A stretch of 64,000 nucleotides of DNA from an uncultured Oscillospiraceae bacterium (GTDB lineage Bacteria; Bacillota; Clostridia; Oscillospirales; Acutalibacteraceae), in NCBI GenBank assembly GCA_900549755.1, contig URPQ01000003.1, positions 5,000-68,999 of the forward strand, in the 5' to 3' direction. The translations under genes and the position numbers were made by a program. The stretch's first letter is position 1. Each line of letters opens with the position of its first letter. The notes beneath the pieces were generated by a model. It was not told the origin of the DNA, did not search any database, and saw only the letters and a list, made by a program, of their open reading frames with translations. This document shows positions 54,663 to 61,894 of this stretch, one piece after another.

Positions 54663-55494
54663 CGGAAAGGCAATATCCGCAGCCGTAAAGGCGCGCATAC
54701 AGGGCGAAGTATCGGCACTGAGCGCGCGCGGCGTTACGGTAGGGCTTGCGGTTATAATAGTTGGCGAAAACCCCGCCTCAAAAATATATGTTGCGAATAA
54801 GAAAAAGGCGTGTGAGGCGCTCGGCATTGTTTCAGAGGAATACGCTCTGCCCGAAAGCACTACCGAGCAAGAGCTTTTAGAGCTTATAAATACGCTTAAT
54901 AATAAGAAAAGCATTAACGGCATACTCTGCCAGCTGCCGCTGCCGCCCCACCTTGATGAAAAGCTGATAATCAACAGCATAGCACCCGAAAAGGACGTTG
55001 ACGCATTTAACCCCTACAGCGTAGGGCGCATAATGATAGGCGATTATGATTTTGTACCCTGCACGCCTGCGGGCATAATGGAAATGCTTAAATACGAGGG
55101 TATAGAAATTGCGGGTAAAAGCTGCGTGGTAATAGGCCGCTCAAACATTGTGGGCAAGCCTATGGCAATGCTTTTGCTGCACGCAAACGGCACGGTTACG
55201 GTATGTCATTCAAAAACTAAAAACCTTAAAGAAATATGCCGAAACGCGGATATTTTGGTGGCTGCGGTAGGCAAGGCAAAGTTTGTAACTGAGGATATGG
55301 TAAAGCCCGGCGCTGTGGTGATAGATGTGGGTATGAACCGCGAAAACGGCAAGCTCTGCGGCGATGTGGATTTTGACGCGGTAAAGGAAAAGGCTTCTGC
55401 CATAACTCCCGTGCCCGGCGGCGTAGGACCTATGACCATTGCAATGCTTATGCAAAACACGCTTACCGCCGCAAAAAGGCAGAATAATGCTTAG
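54646..55494 (+). CDS. folD: Methylenetetrahydrofolate dehydrogenase/cyclohydrolase
   Basis: Bifunctional enzyme converting 5,10-methylene-THF to 10-formyl-THF in one-carbon metabolism. The start ATG 54646 follows AGGAGG within lgt. Conserved segments: VGENPASKIYV with the catalytic Lys region, GILCQLPLP, GRSNIVGKP for the dinucleotide fold, and PVPGGVGPMT near the end. Length (282 residues) is standard. Confidence 0.96.
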   Translation: MSRIIDGKAISAAVKARIQGEVSALSARGVTVGLAVIIVGENPASKIYVANKKKACEALGIVSEEYALPESTTEQELLELINTLNNKKSINGILCQLPLPPHLDEKLIINSIAPEKDVDAFNPYSVGRIMIGDYDFVPCTPAGIMEMLKYEGIEIAGKSCVVIGRSNIVGKPMAMLLLHANGTVTVCHSKTKNLKEICRNADILVAAVGKAKFVTEDMVKPGAVVIDVGMNRENGKLCGDVDFDAVKEKASAITPVPGGVGPMTIAMLMQNTLTAAKRQNNA

Positions 55495-56197
55495 GGCGGG
55501 CATAAAGCGCCTGTCGGCGCTTGTATTTGCGGTTTTAACGCTTTCTCTCACACTTTCCGCCGCCGAAATTACCGAAAACCCCGGTAAGGAGTTTTTTGTC
55601 TACGGCGATAAGCAGTCGAACGAAAAAATTGCGGAAATATTGGAAGAAACAGCCGATTCGCTTGATAACTACTGCTATAACAACGGCATAATTTATCTCG
55701 CCATTAACGAAAAAAACACAAAGCAGATAAGGCTTTATGAAAACTCAACCGCTTTTTCTGAAAGCGTGGGTGAACTTAAAGGTCTTTCGGATGATAAAAT
55801 TGCCGCCTTAGCCCCCGAAATAGCGGGCGAGGGCTTTCACACCGAAACGGTGGCGCAAAACGGCATAAAATTTATTAAGGCTACCGCCCTATCTGAGGAC
55901 AGCGGCGGAAAATTCACCCTTATTCAGTATATAACCGTGACCTCAAAAAAGGAATATACCCTTTCATTTTATACCGCTTCGGGCGAAAATACCGATTACG
56001 CCGAAAAGGTTTTTTCCACCCTTTCTTTCGGAGAGGGCGCTGCGAAGAAGACAGAAAAAAAGCCTTACGGCTATATTTTTATGGCGCTCACCGCAGTTTT
56101 TGTACTGTTCGGCGCATATATAGTTTATACGCTCATACGGGATATAAGGGCTGACCGCGCCGAAGCTGCGGAGGAAAAAAAGGATGATAATATTTAA
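55487..56197 (+). CDS. Secreted/membrane-anchored protein of unknown function
   Basis: A 236-residue protein with a signal peptide (1-25, ending LTLSAAEI), a soluble extracellular domain and a C-terminal membrane helix (about 198-218) with an acidic/basic cytoplasmic tail. No recognised domain. Its start overlaps folD and its 3' end overlaps the TauE gene by 14 bases, so the three are coupled. Confidence 0.7.
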   Translation: MLRAGIKRLSALVFAVLTLSLTLSAAEITENPGKEFFVYGDKQSNEKIAEILEETADSLDNYCYNNGIIYLAINEKNTKQIRLYENSTAFSESVGELKGLSDDKIAALAPEIAGEGFHTETVAQNGIKFIKATALSEDSGGKFTLIQYITVTSKKEYTLSFYTASGENTDYAEKVFSTLSFGEGAAKKTEKKPYGYIFMALTAVFVLFGAYIVYTLIRDIRADRAEAAEEKKDDNI

Positions 56198-56960
56198 AAC
56201 GATTTTAATTTGTTTACTTGCGGGTATGGGTGCAGGTCTCGGCACGGGCTTTGCGGGAATGAGCGCCGCGGCGGTAATAACTCCTATGCTTGTAACCTTT
56301 TTGGGGATTGAACCGTATACCGCGGTGGGAATCGCGCTCGCGTCGGACGTGCTGGCAAGCGCCGTTTCCGCCTATACATACGGCAAAAATAAAAATCTTG
56401 ATATTAAAAACGGCGTTGTTATGATGGCAAGCGTGCTGCTTTTCACGGTTGTGGGCAGCTATGTATCAAGCCTTGTGCCCTCTGCCGCAATGGGCAATTT
56501 CTCAGTATTTATGACGCTGCTGCTCGGAATAAAGTTTATAGTAAAGCCGGTTATGACCACAAAAGAGGATATGGCGGCAATACCGCTTAAAACCCGGATT
56601 ATAAAGTCCGCTCTTTGCGGGGCGGCGGTCGGCTTTATTTGCGGCTTTGTGGGTGCGGGCGGCGGAATGATGATGCTCCTGCTGCTTACAAGCGTTATGG
56701 GCTACGAGCTTAAAACCGCCGTGGGAACAAGCGTTTTTATAATGACCTTTACCGCCCTTACAGGCTCTGTTTCGCACTTTGCAATAGGCGGCTTGCCCGA
56801 TATGCTGCCCTTTGTGCTTTGCGTTGTGTTCACGCTTATATTTGCCCGCATAGCGGCGAAAATAGCAAACAAAGCAAGCCCGCGTTCCCTCAATATCGCC
56901 ACAGGCATTATTCTGGTGGTATTAGGCGTGGCGGTGCTCGGCTTTTCGTTTATTAAATAG
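56184..56960 (+). CDS. TauE/SafE family membrane exporter
   Basis: A 258-residue permease with about eight helices and the family's two GxGxGF/GFVGAGGGMM motifs (GAGLGTGFAGMS near the start, GFICGFVGAGGG near 155). The family exports sulfite, sulfonates or sulfoacetate; the substrate here is unknown. It overlaps the gene before it and is followed after 11 bases by a response regulator. Confidence 0.88.
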   Translation: MIIFKTILICLLAGMGAGLGTGFAGMSAAAVITPMLVTFLGIEPYTAVGIALASDVLASAVSAYTYGKNKNLDIKNGVVMMASVLLFTVVGSYVSSLVPSAAMGNFSVFMTLLLGIKFIVKPVMTTKEDMAAIPLKTRIIKSALCGAAVGFICGFVGAGGGMMMLLLLTSVMGYELKTAVGTSVFIMTFTALTGSVSHFAIGGLPDMLPFVLCVVFTLIFARIAAKIANKASPRSLNIATGIILVVLGVAVLGFSFIK

Positions 56961-56971
56961 GGTGATAATAT

Positions 56972-57646
56972 ATGTATCGGCTGCTTATAGTTGAAGACGA
57001 CCGCGGAATTGCCGAGGGCGTGCGCGAACAGGCGGAAGCGTGGGATATAACCGCGCACATAGTAACGGATTTTCATGGCGTTATGGCAGAGTTTTCGCGA
57101 TTTGACCCGCATATAGTGCTTTTGGATATTTCTCTGCCCTTTTTCAACGGCTACCACTGGTGCGGTGAAATTCGCCGCGTTTCAAACGTGCCCGTTATTT
57201 TTATTTCCTCTGCGGCGGATAATATGAATATGATAATGGCAATGAATATGGGCGCGGATGATTTTATAGCAAAGCCGTTTGACGGCAGCGTGCTTATTGC
57301 CAAAATACAGGCGCTGCTGCGCAGAACCTATGATTTTGCGCCTTCCGTTCCTGTTTTGGAGCATAAGGGCGCTATGCTTAACACGGGCGACGGCAGCTTT
57401 TTATATAAAAACGAAAAAATACCTCTTTCAAAGAACGAATACCGCATTTTACTCACCCTTATGAAAAATAAGGGTAAAGTCGTCAGCCGCGAAAGGCTTA
57501 TGGAACAGCTGTGGGAGACTGACAGCTTTGTGGATGAAAACACGCTCTCGGTAAACGTAAACCGCCTTAGAAAAAGGCTTGAGGCGGCTGGGCTTGAGGG
57601 CTTTATAACCACGAAATTCGGCGTGGGGTATATTATTGAGAATTGA
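56972..57646 (+). CDS. OmpR-family response regulator (BceR-like)
   Basis: A 224-residue two-component response regulator. The receiver domain has the acidic pair EDD and phospho-acceptor Asp in VLLDISLP, with the conserved Lys in AKPFDG. The C-terminal winged helix is of the OmpR/PhoB type (RLRKRLE, GVGYI). It works with the histidine kinase encoded next. Confidence 0.93.
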   Translation: MYRLLIVEDDRGIAEGVREQAEAWDITAHIVTDFHGVMAEFSRFDPHIVLLDISLPFFNGYHWCGEIRRVSNVPVIFISSAADNMNMIMAMNMGADDFIAKPFDGSVLIAKIQALLRRTYDFAPSVPVLEHKGAMLNTGDGSFLYKNEKIPLSKNEYRILLTLMKNKGKVVSRERLMEQLWETDSFVDENTLSVNVNRLRKRLEAAGLEGFITTKFGVGYIIEN

Positions 57647-57655
57647 GGAATTGCT

Positions 57656-58642
57656 ATGGGGCTTTTCTTGAAATACTTAAAGCAGCGCAAACGGTACATA
57701 GCCGCGGGCGCTGCTTTTTGCGCTGTTTTTGCGCTTTCGTTTTATTTTTACCGTTTGCCGCCCGGGGCGGTGCTCTACCCCGCGGCACTTTGCGCTTTGC
57801 TGGCGGTAATTTTTGCGATTATTGATTTTTTGCGCGTGCGTAAATTGCACACGTCCTTATCGGGGCTTAAAAACCCTGATGCAATTTTGCTTGAAGACCT
57901 GCCCCTGCCCGACGGCATAACCGAAGAGGACTACCAAAATCTTATAGACATTTTAAAACGGGGCTATACAGGGCTTTCAGCCGAAAACAACAGGCGGCTT
58001 GCCGATACGGTGAGCTATTACACCGTTTGGGTGCACCAAATTAAAACGCCCATAGCCGCAATGAAGCTGGCGCTGCAAAACGAGGACGCGCACGCCGCCC
58101 GCAGGCTTTCAAACGAGCTTTTCAGAATTGAGCAATACGTTGAAATGGTGCTGACTTACCTGCGCCTCAATGCAGACAGCACCGATTATTTAATAAAGGA
58201 ATACGACCTTGATAAAATAATACGCCGCTCTGTAAAAAAATTTGCGGGCGAGTTTATAGAGCGCAAATTAACCCTTAGTTACACCCCCGCCGAGGCGCAG
58301 ATAATAACCGATGAAAAGTGGCTTTCGTTCGTTATAGATCAGGTGCTTTCAAACGCGCTTAAATACACCCCGACGGGCGAAATATCGGTATATTTTGAAA
58401 ACGGCAGAATTGTAATAAAGGATACGGGAATAGGCATAGCGGCAGAAGATCTGCCCCGCATTTTTGAAAACGGCTACACCGGCTGCAACGGCAGGCGCGA
58501 CAGACAGGCAAGCGGACTGGGGCTTTATTTGTGCAGGCAAATCTGCGAAAATTTGGGGCATAAAATAAGCGCCGAGTCGGCGGTGGGCGAGGGTACGACC
58601 GTTTTAATCGACGTTTCAAGAAAAAAGACGGTTATAGAATAA
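57656..58642 (+). CDS. Sensor histidine kinase (BceS-like, intramembrane-sensing)
   Basis: A 328-residue kinase with two close N-terminal membrane helices (about 12-58) and almost no outer loop, the layout of intramembrane-sensing kinases such as BceS. The phospho-acceptor His is in WVHQIKTPIAAMKL; the ATPase domain shows IKDTGIGI and SGLGLYL. Such kinases usually sense through a BceAB-type ABC transporter, but none is adjacent; a TauE protein is instead. Confidence 0.92.
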   Translation: MGLFLKYLKQRKRYIAAGAAFCAVFALSFYFYRLPPGAVLYPAALCALLAVIFAIIDFLRVRKLHTSLSGLKNPDAILLEDLPLPDGITEEDYQNLIDILKRGYTGLSAENNRRLADTVSYYTVWVHQIKTPIAAMKLALQNEDAHAARRLSNELFRIEQYVEMVLTYLRLNADSTDYLIKEYDLDKIIRRSVKKFAGEFIERKLTLSYTPAEAQIITDEKWLSFVIDQVLSNALKYTPTGEISVYFENGRIVIKDTGIGIAAEDLPRIFENGYTGCNGRRDRQASGLGLYLCRQICENLGHKISAESAVGEGTTVLIDVSRKKTVIE

Positions 58643-58728
58643 TTTGTTTTTTGCAAACTTTTTGGCTCCCTTATAAAATTCACCGCTGATATAATTGCAT
58701 TTACAAACAAAAAGGAGTTATATGTCTT

Positions 58729-58962
58729 ATGAAAAAGTACTATGATATTCTAAAAGATTTAAGAGAGGACAGAGACTCAGACCAAAAAACCGTAGCAAAG
58801 GCTATGGGAATAGATACAAGCTATTACGGCAAGTACGAAAGAGGCGTGCATCCGCTGCCCATTGAAAGATTGATTTTTCGTTGCAAGTTTTATAATGTTT
58901 CGGCAGATTACATTTTGGGTCTGCCTGAAAATATGCCTTTCCCGAAAAGGTCTAAATTTTAA
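58729..58962 (+). CDS. Small XRE-family HTH regulator
   Basis: A 77-residue DNA-binding protein: a Cro/C1-type helix-turn-helix (residues about 8-62, QKTVAKAMGIDTSYYGKYERG). The AAAGGAG site is nearer an ATG at 58722 in another frame, which reads a seven-codon peptide (MSYEKVL) ending inside this gene. The regulator's own ATG is 11 bases from GGAG. It is flanked by repeat sequence on its right. Confidence 0.87.
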   Translation: MKKYYDILKDLREDRDSDQKTVAKAMGIDTSYYGKYERGVHPLPIERLIFRCKFYNVSADYILGLPENMPFPKRSKF

Positions 58963-59024
58963 ATACCCCTCAGCCAATTTAGATATTAGATGTTAGACGT
59001 TAGATTTTAGAAAATACCCCTCAG
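58961..59024 (+). repeat. Heptad repeat array with flanking 13-bp direct repeat (copy A)
   Basis: Five tandem copies of a seven-base unit, TTAGAYR-like (TTAGATA, TTAGATG, TTAGACG, TTAGATT, TTAGAAA), lie at 58979-59013. AAATACCCCTCAG occurs on both sides (58961-58973 and 59012-59024). The end of the array, ATTTTAGAAAA (59004-59014), is shared with copy B. Confidence 0.85.
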
Positions 59025-59112
59025 TCTCGTTTCACTCGACAGTTCCCCTCTGTTTCGGCAAAGCCGAAAAGAAGGGAGCCTTTGGTTTGTATATTCTCAC
59101 AGTGCGGGGGAG
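59025..59112. repeat. Probable dispersed intergenic repeat with hairpin
   Basis: The sequence after CCTCAG (TCTCGTTTCACTCGACAG, TTCCCCTCTG, GAAGGGAGCC) resembles a CCTCAGTC..GGGAGCC interspersed repeat seen in Oscillospiraceae genomes. It contains a 7-bp hairpin TTTCGGC-AAA-GCCGAAA (59053-59069). Confidence 0.5.
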
Positions 59113-59115
59113 CTT

Positions 59116-59598
59116 TTAAATGCCGAGTGCGTTTATTTTATCGGTAAGCTCTTTTACGGTGTGCTTACCGTTTAAAAGCCAGCCTTCAATTATTTTGGTG
59201 TCGTCTGCAACGCTGCATTTAAGCTCCGAAACGGTTTTGCCGAAGCCGCTGCCGCCCGAGGTTGCAAAAAGAACGATTGTTTTACCCGAAAAATCGGCAC
59301 TTTCAAGAAAAGTGTTGATTATTGTAGGCGCTACATACCACCAAATGGGGAAACCCAGGAAAATAACGTCATACCCCGCAATATCGGCACATTCCCCCGA
59401 AATTGCGGGGCGGCTGCTTTTATCGCTCATTTCAACAGAGCTGCGCGATTTTTTATTCGTCCAGTCAAGATCGGCAGGGGTGTACGGCGTTTCGGGCTTG
59501 ATTTCATATATATCGGCGCCCGCCGCCTCTGCAAGCTGTTTTGCAACGCCGGCTGTAACGCCGCTTGCCGAGAAATAAGCAACTAATTTTTTTGACAT
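59116..59598 (-). CDS. Flavodoxin
   Basis: A 160-residue FMN-binding electron carrier or flavodoxin-fold reductase. The phosphate loop is [11 protein letters not shown], the FMN-contact region is [11 protein letters not shown], and SGGSGFGKT is a third segment. GGAGACGG precedes the ATG. It is monocistronic and convergent with the regulator. Confidence 0.92.
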   Translation of the reverse strand: MSKKLVAYFSASGVTAGVAKQLAEAAGADIYEIKPETPYTPADLDWTNKKSRSSVEMSDKSSRPAISGECADIAGYDVIFLGFPIWWYVAPTIINTFLESADFSGKTIVLFATSGGSGFGKTVSELKCSVADDTKIIEGWLLNGKHTVKELTDKINALGI

Positions 59599-59782
59599 AT
59601 AAACCGTCTCCTGTTCTTTTATTGTTTATGTTTATATTATACCCCAAATGTCAATAGGCAATTTATTTGCAAAGAGAATACAAACGGACAAATTTTCCGC
59701 TATGGGAAGCATTGTAACCTGATTGTATTGTCTATACCGATAAATTTAAAAAATACAGGCGGTAGTTCTGAATTATAAATAC

Positions 59783-59812
59783 TTGACGGCAGGGTAAAAA
59801 ATGGTGTATAAT
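59783..59812 (+). promoter_or_regulatory. Promoter of the topoisomerase operon
   Basis: TTGACG (59783-59788) and TATAAT (59807-59812) spaced by 18 bases, about 38 bases before the ATG. Confidence 0.75.
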
Positions 59813-59849
59813 ATATTTTAAGTTATTATAATAAGGAGAGATACGTCTA

Positions 59850-61832
59850 ATGGCGAAAACCACCGCGGAATACGGCAACGACAGTATAAAAAAGCTTGAA
59901 GGCCCCGACAGGGTGCGAAAGCGCCCGGGCGTTATTTTCGGCTCGGATGGGCTTGACGGCTGCGAACATTCGGTTTTTGAAATAATATCAAACTCGATAG
60001 ACGAGGCGCGCGAGGGCTACGGGCAGAAGATAGTTGTTACAAAGTATGCCGACGGCTCTATTGAGGTGCAGGATTTCGGGCGCGGCGCACCTGTTGATTT
60101 TAATAATAAAGAGCAGTGCTTTAACTGGGAACTTTTATACTGCGAGTTGTATGCCGGCGGTAAATACAACACGAACGACGGCGCAAACTATGAGTATTCG
60201 GTAGGCTTAAACGGTTTGGGTCTTTGCTCTACCCAGTATTCCTCGGAATATATGGACGTGGAAATAAAGCGCGACGGGTTTAAATATAACCTGCACTTTG
60301 AAAAAGGCTACAATGTGGGCGGGCTTAAAAAAGAGCCCTACGACGGTAAGGACACAGGCACTAAAACCCGCTGGAAGCCCGATATTGAGGTTTTTACCGA
60401 CGTTAATATTCCCACCGAGTATTTTCTTGATACCCTTAAAAGGCAGGCAATTGTAAACGACGGGCTGCTGTTTATTTTTAAAGAGCAGCAGGGCGCGCGC
60501 TTTGTGCAGCAGGAAATTGTTTATAAAAACGGTATTAAGGATTACGTGAACGAAACCGTGGGCGAAGAAAGGCTTTCGTCCGTGCAATTTTGGCAGACCG
60601 AAAGAAAGGGTAGAGACCGCGAGGACAAGCCCGAATACAAGGTTAAAATAAACACGGCGCTTTGCTTTTCAAACCGCCACACCTTAAAGGAGTATTACCA
60701 TAATTCAAGCTGGCTTGAATACGGCGGCGTGCCCGAAAAGGCTACCCGCAGCGCCTTTGTTTCACAGATAGACGCATATATAAAGCAAAGCGGCAAATAT
60801 AAATCGAACGAAAGCAAAATCACCTTTTCGGATATTGAAGAATGTCTGGTGCTGGTTATTTCCTCGTTTTCAACCGTAACCTCATACGAAAACCAGACCA
60901 AAAAGGCTATTACCAATAAATTTATATACGAGGCTATGACCGATTTCCTGCGGCATCAGCTTGAAGTATATTTTATTGAAAATAAAGCCGAAGCGGATAA
61001 AATAGCCGACCAGGTGCTTGTAAACAAGCGCAGCCGCGAGCGCAGCGAAAGGGAGCGCATCAACCTTAAAAAGACCCTGCAATCTTCAAATTCTATGCTT
61101 GACAGGGTGGATAAATTTGTAGACTGCCGCTCAAAGGACGTAGAGCAGCGCGAGGTATTTATAGTTGAGGGCGATTCGGCTTTAGGCTCCTGCAAATTAG
61201 CGCGAAACGCCGAATTTCAGGCAATAATACCTGTAAGGGGCAAAATTTTAAACTGCCTTAAGGCTGATTACGAAAAGGTGTTTAAAAGCGAAATTATAAC
61301 CAATCTTATTAAGGTGTTAGGCTGCGGGGTTGAGGTAAAGTCCAAGGCGAACAAGGGGCTTGCTACCTTTGACCTTTCGGCGCTGCGGTGGAATAAGGTC
61401 ATAATCTGTACCGACGCGGACGTGGACGGCTTTCAGATTCGCACCCTTATTCTTACAATGATATACAGGCTTATGCCCACCCTTATAAACGAGGGTAAAA
61501 TTTATATTGCCGAAACCCCGCTTTACGAAATAGGCACAAAGGATATGACCTACTTTGCCTATGACGAAAAGGAAAAGATTGATATTCTTGATAAAATAGG
61601 GGACGGCAAGTACACCATTCAGCGCTCAAAGGGACTTGGCGAAAACCAGCCCGATATGATGAACCTTACCACAATGAACCCCGAAACGCGCCGTCTTATA
61701 AAGGTTATGCCGCAGGATGCCGAACGTACCTCGCAGATGTTTGATTTGCTGCTCGGAGACGATTTGCAGGGCAGAAAGGACTTTATAGCCGAAAACGGCT
61801 ATATGTATCTTGATGAGGCAGACTTATCCTGA
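59850..61832 (+). CDS. Divergent type II topoisomerase subunit B (GyrB/ParE-like)
   Basis: A 660-residue ATPase/Toprim subunit. GHKL ATPase motifs: IISNSIDEAREG, VQDFGRGAPV (normally DNGRGIPV) and GLNGLGLCST (normally GLHGVGAS). Toprim motifs: EGDSALGSCK (normally EGDSAGGSAK), DADVDGFQIRTLILT and RSKGLGENQPDMM. The fold is intact but many canonical residues differ from standard gyrase, so this is a second, divergent topoisomerase IV-like pair rather than the main gyrase. AAGGAGAG precedes the ATG. A heptad array separates it from the subunit A gene. Confidence 0.9.
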   Translation: MAKTTAEYGNDSIKKLEGPDRVRKRPGVIFGSDGLDGCEHSVFEIISNSIDEAREGYGQKIVVTKYADGSIEVQDFGRGAPVDFNNKEQCFNWELLYCELYAGGKYNTNDGANYEYSVGLNGLGLCSTQYSSEYMDVEIKRDGFKYNLHFEKGYNVGGLKKEPYDGKDTGTKTRWKPDIEVFTDVNIPTEYFLDTLKRQAIVNDGLLFIFKEQQGARFVQQEIVYKNGIKDYVNETVGEERLSSVQFWQTERKGRDREDKPEYKVKINTALCFSNRHTLKEYYHNSSWLEYGGVPEKATRSAFVSQIDAYIKQSGKYKSNESKITFSDIEECLVLVISSFSTVTSYENQTKKAITNKFIYEAMTDFLRHQLEVYFIENKAEADKIADQVLVNKRSRERSERERINLKKTLQSSNSMLDRVDKFVDCRSKDVEQREVFIVEGDSALGSCKLARNAEFQAIIPVRGKILNCLKADYEKVFKSEIITNLIKVLGCGVEVKSKANKGLATFDLSALRWNKVIICTDADVDGFQIRTLILTMIYRLMPTLINEGKIYIAETPLYEIGTKDMTYFAYDEKEKIDILDKIGDGKYTIQRSKGLGENQPDMMNLTTMNPETRRLIKVMPQDAERTSQMFDLLLGDDLQGRKDFIAENGYMYLDEADLS

Positions 61833-61884
61833 TTAGACGTTAGATATTAGATGTTAGACATTAGATATTACAAATTTTAGAAAA
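61833..61884 (+). repeat. Heptad repeat array between topoisomerase genes (copy B)
   Basis: Five tandem seven-base units (TTAGACG, TTAGATA, TTAGATG, TTAGACA, TTAGATA; 61833-61867) begin right after the stop codon, then TTACAA and ATTTTAGAAAA (61874-61884), the same 11-base end as copy A. Confidence 0.85.
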
Positions 61885-61894
61885 GAGGAAGTTT

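Noticed and set aside
58979..59013. Heptad array as a CRISPR
   Set aside because: Units are seven bases with no spacers and no cas genes nearby.
59636..59654. TTGACA-7-TATAAT upstream of the flavodoxin on the minus strand
   Set aside because: Same short spacing as at 49446. The -10 may be real but no matching -35 was found.
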